Positions 46,880 through 58,999 are shown, counted from the first letter of the stretch. The stretch: 64,000 bases of DNA from Tillandsia leiboldiana (GCA_029204045.2 CM055064.1:6048873-6112872); one strand, 5' to 3'. Notes: generated from the sequence alone by a model not told the origin. Numbers and translations are program-made.

Positions 46880-48709
46880 TTGACCCAGCACGAGGCCAAT
46901 CCGGAGGAGAACCTGGCAGGTATGATTACTATTTTCAGTATTCAGGCAAAGACTTTTTTTGATACTGGAGCTACTCATTCCTTTATATCTAGTTATTTTG
47001 TTGCCACAGATGGATTTCTGGCTCAGCCGACCAAATCTAGATTTTGGGTGGAGGTACTTGGCCACATCACTCGTATTGATAGGGAGTGTCAATCTTGTCA
47101 TGTTCGTCTGCATTTGCGAGTGTTCCCTATCTCTATGCTAATCCTCAAGCTATGCCAGTATGATATTATTCCGGGAATGAACTGGCTGGCAAAGTATTGG
47201 GCTACTATCAACTGCGTCCATCAGAGCTTGATTCTTGCACCGCCTGGTGAAGCTGAGGTGTTATATTCGGAATTTGAGCCATCATCATTTTTGGGGATAT
47301 GCTCAGTGTCCCCTGTCCAGCAAATCAAAAACGGGTGTGTGGTATTCCTTACCATGGCTATCGAGACCCGTGTTGAGGCGCTGAAGATCGAGGATATTTC
47401 AGTGGTCCAGGAGTTTCCTGATGTTTTTCCAGCTGAGCTCCCTGGGATGCCTCCCGAGCGGGAGATTGATTTCGTCATCGACCTTATTCCTGGTACCGCA
47501 CCAATTTCTTAGGCGCCATATTGTATGGCGTTCGCCGAGTTGAATGAGCTAAAATTCCAGCTCGATGATTTGTTTGTGCTGGGCTTCATGGAGCCTAGTG
47601 TATCTCCTTGGGGTGCAACTTTACTTTTTGTGAAGAAGAAATATGGCAGCCTTCGCCTCTGTATTAATTATCGTGAGTTGAATAAGGTCACAATAAAAAA
47701 TCGGTACCCTCTTTCGCTGATCGATGACCTCTTTGACCAGCTGCAAGGGTGGACAATATTTTCTAAAATCGATCTGCAGTCAAGGTATCATCAGCTACGG
47801 ATCAACACGGAGGATGTTCCGAAGACCGCCTTTCGGACTCGTTATGGTCATTACGAGTTCACTGTCATGCCGTTTGGGCTTACCAACGCCCCTGCAACAT
47901 TCATGGATATGATGAACCGGGTTTTCAAACCCTTCCTTGATCGCTTCGTCATTGGTTTCATCGATGACATTCTGATCTATTCATGGAGCGACGAGGAGCA
48001 TCAGGATCATCTGCGGTAGGTTCTTCAGGTCCTGAGGGAGAACAATCTTTATGCTAAGCTGAAGAAGTGCGACTTCTGGCTCTAAGAGGTAGCTTTTTTA
48101 GGACATATTATCTCGGGAGTGGGAGTTTCAGTGGATTCGAAAAAGATAGAGTCGGTGGTGGACTGGCCACAGCCGACCAATGTGGCGGAGATTCACAATT
48201 TTCTTGGTCTTGCGGGGTATTACAAATGCTTTATCGAGGGATTCTCCAAAATTGCCGCCCGATGAACCACTTGACGAGGAAAGGCAAGAAATTTATTTGG
48301 TCTCCCGAGTGCCAAGTCAGTTTCAATGAGCTGAAGCGCCAAGTTACTGCGACACCAGTCTTGACTCTACCAATTCCGAGCGAGAACTTTGTCGTCTATT
48401 GCGATGCTTCACGGATTGGTCTGGGGTGTGTCCTAATGCAACAAGACAAGGTTATCGCTTAAGCATCGCGACAGTTGAAGCCTTATGAGAATAACTACCC
48501 CACACACGATCTGGAGCTTGCAGTAGTGGTTTTTGCTCTCAACCTATGGAGGCATTATCTCTACAGCGTCCACTACGACGTCTCTACTGATTATCAGAAT
48601 TTTAAGTATCTCTTTACCTAGAAAGAGTTAAACTTAAGGCAAAGGGATGGCCTGAGCTTCTGAAGGATTACAACCTGACCATTCAGTACCACCCTGGTCG
48701 GGCGAATGT
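46880..48709 (+). pseudogene. Pol of element E: protease, reverse transcriptase, RNase H
   Basis: Protease: active-site DTGATHSF at 46,961, then YDIIPGMNWLAKYWATINC. Linker: EFPDVFPAELPGMPPEREID and a stop at 47,512. RT: GSLRLCINYRELNKVT, SKIDLQSRYHQLRINTEDVP, FRTRYGHYEFTVMPFGLTNA, and the catalytic FIDDIL at 47,957-47,974, followed by a stop at about 48,018. RNase H: SFLGLAGYYK-like connection, then VVYCDASRIGLGCVLMQQDK (48,385-48,455), a stop, and THDLELAVVVFALN. The sequence is readable over long distances but has about ten stops or frameshifts. It ends RANV at the copia-like LTR insertion. Confidence 0.9.
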
Positions 48710-50048
48710 TGTTAAGGAATTTGTTTTGGCGTATCTCGTGAAAGTTTTAAGTCTTGATGATTGAAGATGAAGAAGTTTGGATCATATACCTCAATCTCAA
48801 GAAAGAAGAATTCAAAAGGATCAGGTACGTTTAACTAATTATTTTTGATGATCCGAATACTTCGTACAGTGTAGAAACACTTGGATGAAGTTTTAACTGC
48901 ATAAAAATCAAAAACTGGACATGGGACATGTTCAGGATCCGGATCAGGCACGGCAGTCCGGATCCCGAATGGTGTTTGTTCATACGCAAATCCAGTCCGG
49001 ATCCAAGCCATTTCTGATCCGGACCCCGAACATGGGTTTTGCTGAAATGTATGAACAGCCCGTATCCAAGCTATTTCTGATCCGGACCCCGAACAAGGGT
49101 TTTGCTGAGATGTATGAACAGTCCGGATCAGGCATTTCAGTCCGGACCCCGAACGTCTATTTTTCTGGAAATAGTCTGTCTCGTTACGACAGTCCGGACC
49201 GCCATAATTCCAGTCCGGACCGTCGTCCTGTAAAATTCCAGAAAAGGTTAGTTTTTTATTCTTATCCTCTTCCAACGGTTTCTAACCTATAAATAAACCC
49301 TATGATTCATTTTCTAGGGTAAGCCGAATAAATCAAAATACGGCCATAAAAAAAAAAAATCCACCTATAGAGAAGAAAGGAAATCAATAGATTTAATCCT
49401 ATGTTTCTTCATCTATATTGATTGATTTGATTCTAGGGTTTCATACTCAGATTTTGAGTAGAATCAAATTAATGAATACTTAGATGGTATTTCCGATCTA
49501 TTTCTAATCTAAGTATTCGGCGGATCATCACCACCCAAAAAACAATGATTTTCCCAAAATCGGCGCGTGGACTCGTGTGGCCTTGTGGATTCAAGGTGCT
49601 ACCGCTCTCGTGGATTCGGAGCGAGGTACGTTCGTGGATTCGAGACGTGCTACTGGGTGAAGACCGTGGATTCGGTCGGACGTCGTGGACTCGACGTTGG
49701 ACGCCGTGGATTCGGTGTTGGACGCAGATCGTGGATTCGAGAAGCGTTGCGGAGCGAGCGGAGAAGATCAACTCGGAGCGTATGGAAAAAGGTTGAGTCG
49801 TCTGTGAGTGCGTTATATCACCTTTGTACGTGTTATAATCTTAGTTGATTTCACCGTGTTATCGGTCCCGTAGTTTTTTACTCCTGGTTTTGGAGTTTTC
49901 CACGTAAAAATCTTGCGTGTTAGTTTTCATTTCCGCATTGGGTTTTATTGCGCAAAGATTTTTGAGTGTTTATTGTTTACACCTATTCACCTCCCTCTAG
50001 GTGTTTTTTCCCCTATTTAGATCATTATTTACGTAACCCGACAAATGT
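48705..50048 (+). mobile_element. Solo copia-like LTR (48,710-50,043) with target duplications AATGT
   Basis: The LTR starts TGTTAAGGAATTTG and ends TACGTAACCCGACA, with AATGT on both sides (48,705-48,709 and 50,044-50,048). On removal the host frame continues from RAN to VVADALS, a conserved RNase H/integrase link, which confirms both ends. The end contains TTCACCTCCCTCTAGGTG, typical of plant Ty1/copia (Sirevirus-like) LTRs. The assignment is family knowledge. 1334 bp, no coding domain. Holds a 63 bp repeat (48,993-49,140) and many GTGGATTCG words (49,567-49,745). Confidence 0.85.
48993..49140 (+). repeat. 63 bp tandem repeat in the copia-like LTR
   Basis: The unit begins CAGTCCGGATCC and includes TCTGATCCGGACCCCGAACA. 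Starts are at 48,993, 49,056 and (partial) 49,119. Confidence 0.85.
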
Positions 50049-50380
50049 GGTAGCCGACGCGCTGAGCCAGAAACATGTTTCAACCGAGCTCATGATGATC
50101 ACCAAGCAGGATCGCTTGGTATAGGAGTTTCAGAGGCTTGATCTTGAGGTTGTCCCAGCAGGATCGATTGCTCGACTTTTAGCGATGGTGGCGTAGCCCA
50201 CTTTATTGGATCGCATAAAGGAGGGATATCAATCAGATCCCTATTTTCAAAGGATTCACGAGGAAATCACACGGGGACAGACCGATGACTACTAGCTACA
50301 CGCCGACAGCTCTATCCGAATTCGGGGCCGTTGGTGCGTTCCGAAGGATGTTAATATGAGGAATGAGATTATTATTGCTA
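50049..50380 (+). pseudogene. RNase H end and integrase N-terminus of element E
   Basis: Continues the E frame after the copia-like LTR: VVADALSQKH, TELMMITKQDRLV, a stop, EFQRLDLEV, IKEGYQSDPYFQRIHEEI, and IRIRGRWCVPKDVNMRNEI, where the zinc-binding domain should begin. It is cut by TRIM T2. Confidence 0.8.
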
Positions 50381-50713
50381 GTGGGCTTGATTGCTACATT
50401 TGGTATCAGAGCTGATCACCAGCCGGAAGTATGTGACGAGTCTCGGCTGAGCTTGGGTTTAGATGACAGGGCTAGTGAGACAAATCTCACATTGCCTGGT
50501 GATCTTGGCACGTCTGTGTGTTTGGGCTGACGAGGACGTCAAGCCTAAATAGGGGGAGTCTGTGACACCCCAATAGTCCCACATCGGATGGGAATGGAGT
50601 TGTGTTCGGATATATAAGAGACATGGAAACTAGTAATAATAACTGGGCTTAGGTAGGTTGGGCTGTGGTTTGGACCCAACGAGTTATTATTGCTAATGGG
50701 TCTGGTCGTTACA
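50368..50713 (+). mobile_element. TRIM element T2, 5' LTR truncated
   Basis: Only the last about 31 bp of the 5' LTR is left (50,368-50,398), followed by the primer-binding site TGGTATCAGAGC (50,401-50,412), a short interior, the purine tract AGGGGGAGTC and a complete 153 bp 3' LTR (50,561-50,713, TGTGACACCCC to GTTACA). Same family as T1 (25,965-26,493), and the LTR has the same length. The left junction lies in ATTATTATTG, shared by host and element, so a deletion or recombination through short homology is likely. Confidence 0.85.
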
Positions 50714-50894
50714 TCATCCTAAGACTACTTTAGTTCGACCACACTTAACTTTTTGTGTAGCCAGGAGGGTCACTTTTGATCTGAGTGTAGTGGTCCAGGT
50801 CCCCATGCAGTTTTTCCCGTGAATCCACTGTGTGAAACACCTATTGTTGGTGTGTCTGGCTCATAGTGCATCAAAGGATGCCACAGATGGACCC
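50714..50894. other. Unassigned 181 bp between T2 and LTR H
   Basis: No integrase motif, LTR signature or open frame of note. It should be the right flank of T2 and the left flank of H. Confidence 0.4.
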
Positions 50895-53800
50895 TGTGAG
50901 GTATCTAGTGCTGGATTGGCCTTCGACTGATTTTGCCAAATTTTAGAAAGGGTTTTGGGCCAAACAGAGGTTGGATTTGGATTCAGCGCGAAAAAATGCT
51001 TGAAAACGGCTATTTGCTTGCTTGTTTCTGAGTCCGGAGGCCCAAAAACGGACTCCCGAAAGTTTTCAGTGGATTCTGGTGCATGGGGGGGGGGGACCGT
51101 AGACCGCCCGCATGCCACGTGGCGGCCTATCAATGGCCGGCTTGCAGCGCTCGGTCCACAGAGCGGCGCGGCATGGTGCATAGACCCGGCGCGGGACACG
51201 TAGCGCCACCGGATAGGCTGGTTCTTGGAGCGCGGTCTACTGAGAGGGGCGCGGCGGTGCATGGACCAGGGCGGGGGACACGTGTCCGTCCCCGGTTGGT
51301 CGGTGTAAGCGGCACGGTCCACGGAACTCGAAAGTGGGTGCGTGGACCGGGCGCAGGGGACAGGTGGCGGCTTCTGGTTGGCGGGCTTACCGGCTGCGGT
51401 GCACGGAGGCGCGGGGGACCGCCTCGGGGCGCGTGCGTGGTAGGGCGGTTAGACGGCGCCTGCCCGCACGTGCGGCCCGTGACGCGGCGGGGGAGGGGGG
51501 GGGGGGCACGTGGCGCCCCGCTATTCGCGGGCGCCACCTACCCCCGTTGACCTCCGCGACGCGTAGTAGCGCCCGGCTGGGCTTGCACGGTTGTCCCGTG
51601 TTCGGGACACGTGTCAAGCCCAGGAAGATTCGGGCGCACACTGTGGAGGGAATATTCCCGCGGATTCGGGCGCCCGAATCTGGTCCGAGCGCCCGAATCC
51701 GGGGACATATCCGGCATTTTTTGAAATGATTCCTTTGGCCTATAAATAGGCCCGAGCCACCTTCCTCTCTCTTTTTTCTTCCTCTTCGAGCCATTTCTCA
51801 CTGAAGTACCTTCAGCAAAGTTGCTCCCCCACCTGTGTTGCATCACCTGGAGGATTCCTGGGATTTTAGGAGGCACGTACTTTGAGGTTTTCAGTTTTTC
51901 GGCGCATCGCGACGTTCCTTCACCGGTGATCTTCTCCGTCGCGTTTCGGTTCGCGGACTCCCCCGGCCTACTCCGACCACCTTTTTGGACAATTCTTGCG
52001 TCGTTGGCTTCACGACGGGTAGGGCTATGATTTTTGTATTTTTAGCTCCCCCTCATTACGAGTTTTTCTTGGAGTTTTTCAAGCTTCTTGTGACCTCTTT
52101 TCTGCGGCAGAGTTTTTTGACAGCACCGGAGTGTTTCGAGGATTTCTCTGCACTCGTGCATCGGATTGAGGCGTGCCAATACTCGTTCGCATCTACGCAT
52201 TGCAAGGATCATCATCGTATTTTTTGGGGAATTTTTAGAGATTTTTCCGAAGGTATAAATTCCATCTTTTCTGGGCGGAGTGCTACAGTTTTGTGTTTGG
52301 GGAGTTTCGCGCTCACCGCGTTGCGTATTTTGTAACTTGGCCTACAGGACTCGGTTTGGGACGTGCAGGTACTCGTTTCGAACGGCTCGACGCGACGATC
52401 GCAGTGGTATTTTTGTCGTAATTTTTGGAGTCCATCCTATAGGTGAAAACCGAGCATCTTCAAGACTGTATTTTTGGACAACGGTTAAATGTGGAATTGT
52501 ATGTTTAATTTGGGCCGTTTGGACACTTTTGCAGTTATCGCGGCGAGCGACGTTTTTCTTGGGCGAGAGTGCTTCCTGGATTTGGAGTTAGCGATCGAGG
52601 TGGGTGTTGTTGTGAACCTCTTATTTTTGACTACCCACTAGGCATATTGGAGTAACCCCTTTGTGATAAAATATTAATTGCACCCTTTGGATAAATATTG
52701 GATGCTTACCTGAGTTCAAAGGGCATCCTATTAGTAATGAGCCTTCATGAGAGGTTGTTTATTAGGGATTGGAATATCATGTTATATTAAACACTAGAAA
52801 ATTGTTAACTGTATTCGTTATCACTTTGGGACATTTGCATGCTCGTATGGACATCTAGATAGGCCACCTTTTTCTGCTACACAATCATGTTGGAATTCGA
52901 CTTAGGAGAAACCATGATTGTTATTTCTTTCTCCTTTTATTGTTAGAGTCAGGGTATTAGCATCTCGGGTTCGAGCAGGATTGTAGGATAGTGTAGCCGA
53001 GATTGTTGATTTAGATTGGTTATACCAGATTGTGGGTATGTGGGGTGTGGCGGCGACCGCGGACATTGGGCGGTTGGCCGGATGTTGTACTTGTGCATCA
53101 GATTGGGTATCAGATTTTTTTTAGTGGATGAAGTTTCCCACTTATTGTTACTGTTGTATCAGATTGGGGATCGGGTTCCCCTTTTTGTGGATAGGTTTTC
53201 CCACTTTGATCAGAGTCATGATCCAGTCCTGCTATATTGTGATACTTGTGACAGTGATACTTTACTCGTGTGGGTCGCTCCCCTCGAGTGTCACTTCGGA
53301 GTAGGTTTTAGACCGTGACGGGTGCCGATCAGTTGGATAGTTGGATATACTGAGTTCGTGAGATTGATGACAGAGCAGGCAGTACCGGGGTTATACCGGT
53401 TCATCTGATTGGGTTTTATTGGTACACTCATTTACTGATGCATTCTGTGGTTACTCTTTCCGGCTCTGCATTTAGAGGCATAGTAGTGGTAGCTTCATTT
53501 CATCAGCTGTTATACTTCTAGTATACCACCTCTCTTTCCTTTTCGCCTCTGGTAGACCTAATGGGCATATCAGAGTTTGAGGCTTTACCCACTAGGAGAG
53601 GCTACTGTTTTTATGGTAGTTCTCACCCCCATTGTCCTTCTTCTTTTTGTTTTTCCCTGTTTTGCAGAGTCTTCTGCTTGAGTAGCTGTGCCATCTTCGG
53701 CAGATCGATGTAAGAGGATAGCGGACTAGATAGTCGTCTACCCCATCTGCGAGCATAGCAGTATTTTGATTGTACTCCCTTATACACTCAGACAGTTGTA

Positions 53801-54075
53801 TTTTCTTTTATTTTTGGGTCTGGCTTTAGCCAGCTGGTTGTATTTATTTGGTGAGCTGGGAGAGACATATATATTTATTTGAGAGTTTTATTGTACTTTT
53901 ACTTTCCAGCTGTGGTCTGAGATGTATTAGTTTTAGTTCAGCTCTGTTTTTATGCTTTTTTATTATATCTTGTATATCTGAGCAGGTTACCAACGCTTCG
54001 TGTACACGAAAAATTCCGTGTGCACGGCGGATCTGTGGACGGGCCCGGGTTCTGATTTACACCCGAGGCGTGACA
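50895..54075 (+). mobile_element. LTR H (about 3.2 kb)
   Basis: Starts TGTGAGGTATCTAG (like A and S2) and ends CACCCGAGGCGTGACA. U3 (51,100-51,540) has at least four CACGTG-type boxes with nearby TTGG boxes, then GGGCGCCCGAATC motifs (51,665-51,705), TATA box at 51,741, and downstream modules in the same order as S2 and S4. The terminal module (53,992-54,075) has stem arms CGTGTACACG / CGTGTGCACG. Flanks GACCC and CTGAG do not match, so it is not a clean solo LTR or its left end was moved. Confidence 0.75.
51741..51748 (+). promoter_or_regulatory. TATA box of LTR H
   Basis: TATAAATA in GGCCTATAAATAGGCC, the same palindromic context as in S2 and S4. Confidence 0.75.
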
Positions 54076-54709
54076 CTGAGTGCCCGCGAGGCCCATCACC
54101 GACACTTTCATTGGCATCAACACTGGCTACTCTGAGGGAGGGGACCACACCCACCTACTCCTAGTCAGGACGACCACCGGTGTCGCGGTAGTACAAGGGG
54201 CCACGGCAGGCTCCAAGCGAGTCCAGGCAGAGGAAGCGTCAGCAGCAGAGGACGTCGTTGTAGGTATCATTTTGATTAATAGTATTCGAGTTCGAGCTTT
54301 TTTTGATATCGGTGCATCACATTCATTTATTGACCGGTTGTTTGCCGAGTTGCATGGCATTGAGTTAGTTTCTACTTTGCATCTGAGACAAGTTTTAGTT
54401 CCCGATTATACTTTGGACATTCGGGAGTGTTGCCCTAGTTGCCCTGTTAGGATTAGAGACTGGATCATGCCGATAGTTTTGTTGGCCCTCCATAGACATG
54501 GGGAGTTTGATGTGGTTTTGGGCATGGATTGGCTAACGAGGTATCATGCTACTATTGATTGTAGGAGCCGGCTTGAGACATTTCGGGAGCCGGAACAAGA
54601 TTAATTTGCATTTAGAGGTTGCAAAAGTTCACTGTTTACTATGACTATCTCTTCCACCCATGCTAAGCAGTTGATTAGAAGTGGTTGTGTTGCCTATGTA
54701 GTATCATGA
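54076..54709 (+). pseudogene. Gag end and protease of element J
   Basis: A readable stretch holds the retroviral-type protease: VVVGIILINSIRVRAFF, then DIGASHSF (the usual DTG is DIG), FAELHGIEL, and FDVVLGMDWLTRYHATIDC. It ends AKQLIRSGCVAYVVS and a stop before LTR C+. The active-site Thr to Ile change and the downstream stops make it inactive. The upstream zinc knuckle is not recognisable. It begins right at the end of LTR H. Confidence 0.8.
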
Positions 54710-57206
54710 CTTTTCCTGTCCTCTTTTTATTCCCTTTTTAATAAATTAGTTTATTAGGATAAATAAATTATCAAGTTTTCCTGGGTAGACCATGGTGGTC
54801 TGCGGATATTTTCCCATGATAGAGCCCGAGAAATGGTGAACGGCGGAGCGATCGGATCTGAAATCCGACTTACGGATCTCCCGGATTGAGTCTTTGGTGT
54901 TAACGGGTACGATAGGATAAGTCGAACCCGTTAAGGCTTTGGTGGATCATAATCCGCGCCGACTGGTGTAGAACTTAGCTTATGTGGCACTCTTATCTAG
55001 ATGTTAGTTAGAAAATTCCGTCTATCGCATTTTAGGGATTTTTGGTACGTACGAGAAAAAGAAAATTCCTAATCGGAGAGAAAAGAGAGAAAAAAGAAAG
55101 CGGAACCCGAATCTTCTTCGATCAACGTGCCGGAAGCCGGGAACGAGACGTTACCGTCGGCGGGAAGGGGGTCCAGATCCTCACCACCGCGAGGAACGGG
55201 AACGGATCATCTTCTCCAATAGATCAAGGTAAGCGGCGTTAGTTATTGTGTTTTTGTCGTTCTTGGTTGGGTTTTCTTGGGCCTTTAGGGTTTCGCCGTT
55301 CGTCGTGTCGCCGCCGCCGCCGCACCTCTTGCCGCGCGGGGCCACACCACCTACGGTGCGGCGCGCCACGCACGGGCCGCACCACATAGGGTGCGGCACA
55401 CCGCGCGGGGCCGCACCGCACGCGGCGCGGTGCCGCGCCGGCGCTGCCCATAGGCAGCTAGCACCGCGCGGGCTGGTGCCTCGCGGGGCGCTGCCCGCAG
55501 GCAACGCGCGCACCCGCGCGGGCTGGTGCCGCGTGGGCGCTGCCCACGGGCAGTGCGCGCTCGCGCAGGCTGGTGCCACGCGGGGCGCTGCCCACGGGCA
55601 GCACGTGGCCACGCGGTGCGCTGCCCGCAGGCAGCGCGTGCTCCGCGCGGGCTGGTGCCGCGCGGGGCGCTGCCCGCAAGCAGCGCGTGGCCGCGCGGAC
55701 TGGTGCCGCGCGGGGCGCTGCCCACAGGCAGCGCGGGCTAGTGCCGCACGGACGCTGCCTGTGGGCAGCGCGCGCCCGCACGGGCTGGTGCCGCGTGGGG
55801 CACTGCTCACAGGCAGCGCGCGTCCGCGTGGGGCTGCTCCGCAGCGGGCGCCGCACGGGGATCTTGCCGCGCGGGGATGGTGCCCGCGCAGGGTCGCTCC
55901 GCAACGCGCGCCGCGCGGAGAAATCGCCCGCGCAGGGTTGTCAAGCTCCGCCGCTCGGTCTCTGTGTCCACCCATGCGTCTCTTAGTTTGTTTCTCTACT
56001 CGGGTGGTATGGGTTTTTAAGTTAGGTGTTACTGATATTTTTGTTAGGGACTTTTAGGGGTCCGGGAGTCGTGCAACGGTGCAGGACGGTTTCAGGTGTT
56101 CTGTTCAACACGACTCAAGGTGGGTACCCTTTTCGTGCATCCTTTTTAAAGTGAGGTCTCATCATGTTCTATGTAAGAGTAAAGTAGATGTGCTGATGGT
56201 TTTCAACTAACCCCTTTTCGTATGAGTATCCCTTTATTACTATCTGTTGCGACTGGTGTCGCGGTGCTCTATATCACACACCGACTTCAGCCTTTATGCT
56301 CATGGCTGCTTACGCGCACACCAGCGGTTTAGCCACCGCATCGGTGTACTTTTTTGGGGAGGTGGTATGTTGACTCGTGTACCCCACAAGGTGACGTGGT
56401 GGGGACCCCTTACGGTTACTTAAGGTGCCGCACAAGTACCGTAGAGGGGTTAAAAGCACCAAGGTGAGAGCAAGGTGTTTCGTTTCGTTGGGGGTCCTTA
56501 GACCTTGTGGCAGGTGTTCCGTTCTGACTTATAGGGGTATTGTGGATTCATGAGGGGGAGTTTTGGATGCTCTGGTTTATCGGTTTGCTTTCCTTTCAGT
56601 ACTTAGAGCATCTTATATGTTCTACATCTACCTCTTACTCTTTGGTCACTGACTTCCCACACTGTGACAGGTTCGGTCAGGGGTGGGATCCGGGACGACA
56701 GTGAGGCCGCGACTCGAGGATCTTAGCCCGATTAGGGGCTGGTGACCTTTCTTTTACTTATGTTTTGATTATTTCGGTTAGTTAGCTTATGTGCGTGTGA
56801 TACATTGTTGTGGATGTTGGGTTTGAACTGCGTTTTATCACGGATGAACGTTTCCCCTTACTAGTTGTTGTTTCGGCTACTCTTTTCAAATCAAGTAAAA
56901 AGATTGTGAAAATGTTTAATAAAATTTAGGTGTCGCCGTGGATTTATCCTTTCAAAATGTAGGTGGCCGGCTTGGTTATTGCGTATGATGATATTTTTTC
57001 CTCAACTTAACTTCTTGGCTAGTGTGGTTAAAGTACGATTTATGCTTGCGACGCCGTGCATATACAAAGGAGACTCCGTCCGTTTGCGGGGTGAATTTGT
57101 ATGTGTGGCGGATCTGCGCACGTGCCCGGCGGGTGTACTTATAAAAAAAAAAAAAAAAAAAAAATGTACACGTTTTTTGCTTATTTTAAACCCCCGGGGC
57201 GTGACA
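54710..57206 (+). mobile_element. LTR C+ (plus-strand relative of C-)
   Basis: Ends CCCCCGGGGCGTGACA at 57,206. The left end is approximate (54,710-54,790). It shares with C- the GCGATCGGA...AATCCGAC segment near 54,850, the GTCACTGACT...GACAGGTTCGG block (56,643) and GTGGATTTATCCTTTCAAA (56,937). GC-rich core 55,310-55,960 with a hairpin-forming repeat. The E-type terminal hairpin is at 57,048-57,110, followed by a run of about 20 A. Confidence 0.65.
55440..55830. repeat. GC-rich irregular tandem repeat with built-in hairpins
   Basis: GGCTGGTGCC recurs at 55,471, 55,521, 55,568, 55,649, 55,737 (variant) and 55,783, mostly 40-50 bp apart. Between copies is CTGCCCACGGGCAG or a variant, a perfect inverted repeat. 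Many long open frames in all directions result from it and none looks real. Confidence 0.85.
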
Positions 57207-57213
57207 GTGGAAA

Positions 57214-58329
57214 TGTAGAATTTCAACATAGAGTCATTGAACTCTAAGGTTAGAGTGGCATGGTTGGTGTCTCAGTGTCCTTGGGGATAATTAGTAATCC
57301 TAGAGTAAAGAACTTAGCGTAAATGTGCAAATTGAGTAAACAAGATAACTCTAACCTAAATTGGTTTCCTTGTGGCATCATAGATATTCTAGAGTAAATA
57401 ACCTAGGATAAAATAAAAAAGTATAAGAGAATGAAAATAACAACTTCGGATTTGGGACTCTTAATTTTGGAGGTTTGCGTTAATGTCGACTCCTAGGGCA
57501 CGGGTCCATTAGGCAAGGTACTTTCGAAAGATTAAAGACAAAATATATTACAAATGGCGCCTTCGAATTTGAAACTCGTTAATTGGGAGCATGACTCCTA
57601 GGGCACGGGCCCATCGGACGAGATACTTTTGAAAGGCTAAAAGTAAAAGAAAAAGGAAAGTGACCAAATGTAGTCGGGTTAGGTATGACCCCTATAGCGG
57701 CATAGTGGTCGAGTTATGGTATAGTGGCCTAGTGTGGAATGGCATGTTAGCATTATGGCATTGAGTATAGACTACTAGTGTAGTGATACTCATATCAACA
57801 TGCTAGTGCAGTATTTACAGCTTTCCTATTATCTTGCTACTATTGCTTCCATTGGATCAAAAGATGTAGAATATGTTTCTCGTTGGATGAATCTACTGGG
57901 AACTATTCGTAATTCTCACACCCCGTTGGTTTTCATTTTTTGCATATCCAGGTACAACCGGTGAGGTACACGACAGGGGCAAGAACCCAATAGCATAGAG
58001 ACCTAGAGGGTCTAGTGGTATTTTTACCCATTTTTGTATTGAGAATGAACATTGTATTTTGGTGAGGATAAACAAAAGAAAATTGTAGTTAATTGTTATA
58101 CGGCAAATGTTCATTCTTGCATTTCATTTCAGTTTTATTCAGTTGTATTAATGTTTAAAGTTGAATGTTCAGTATAGTAGTAGTTTTACTCTGATATTGT
58201 ATTTTATTATACTCATTGTATTATTTGAGACGTTTGTTCCATACCTTTTGGGTATAGAGAGGTCATGCATGATTGGCGGGTCTGTTAGCCTGCCCGGACT
58301 GGCCAAATAGGCCATCTCGGGGCGTGACA
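57214..58329 (+). mobile_element. Short LTR I ahead of the integrase tail of J
   Basis: It ends ATCTCGGGGCGTGACA at 58,329, and has a terminal structure: arms around CTTTTG near 58,240 and GGCC / GGCC around AAATA at 58,302. The modules GAACTATTCGTAATTCTCAC and CAGCTTTCC resemble the downstream parts of S2 and S5. The TGTAGAATTTC start at 57,214 is likely but unproven. A nested start at 57,865 with AAAGA on its left is an alternative. Confidence 0.5.
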
Positions 58330-58930
58330 AAGATGGCACCATTCGATGCTCTTTATGGAAGAAAGTGCTGATCACCTCATCATTGGAGCGAGGTGGGAGA
58401 AATACTAGTTTTGGGCCTCGATATACTTCAAGAAGCCGAGGATAAGATTCGACTAGCGCGTGAACGATTGATTTCAGCTCAAAGTCGACAAAAGAGCTAT
58501 GCGGATAAGCGTCGGCGCAATTTAGAGTTTTAAATAGGAGACCATGCCTTCCCAAAGGTATTGCTGACTCAAGGAGTCAAGAGATTTGGCATCCGGAGAA
58601 AGCTAAGTCTTTGGTTTATTAGACCTTTTGAGATTTTGGAGCGTATCGGCTCGGTGGCGTATCGACTTGCTCTACCGCCTAACTTATCGGGAGTATACAA
58701 TGTATTTCATGTTTCGACGCTCCAGAAGTATGTATTTAGTCCATCTCATGTGGTAGACTTCGCCCCGTTGGAGCTACAAGAAATTTGAGTTTTGAGAAGT
58801 ATCCGGTGCGGATTTTGGCTCGTGAGGTGACGAAGTTTCCAAATCGCGAGATACCTTATGTGAAGGTACTTTGGAGCAACCACGAAGAGCGCGAGGCTAC
58901 TTAGGAGCTAGAGAGTGCGTTTCAAGAGTG
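58330..58930 (+). pseudogene. Integrase C-terminal part of element J
   Basis: Encodes KMAPFDALYGRKC, a stop, IRLARERLISAQSRQKSYAD, RRRNLEF, FGIRRKLSLWFIRPFEILER, GSVAYRLALPPNLSGVYNVF, HVSTLQKYV, ILAREVTKFPNREIPYVKVL and NHEEREAT, then a stop and ELE. This is the integrase C-terminal region, including the chromodomain-like tail, of plant Ty3/gypsy elements. Stops at about 58,369 and 58,532 and frameshifts after 58,788 disable it. Everything between protease and this point (RT, RNase H, integrase core) is missing. Confidence 0.88.
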
Positions 58931-58999
58931 ATTCTCTTGTCTCTTTCTGCTTGAGAATTGAGATACTTGACTTCTAGTTTTGCGGACAAAACTCATTTT

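Noticed and set aside
55248..56057. Open frame of 269 codons
   Set aside because: It lies over GC-rich hairpin repeats and is mirrored by open frames on the other strand.
57855..57864. A 465 bp solo LTR starting at 57,865 with AAAGA as target duplication
   Set aside because: The right flank reads AAGAT, one A short, and sequence left of 57,865 also looks like the LTR module. The start at 57,214 is preferred, though neither is proven.
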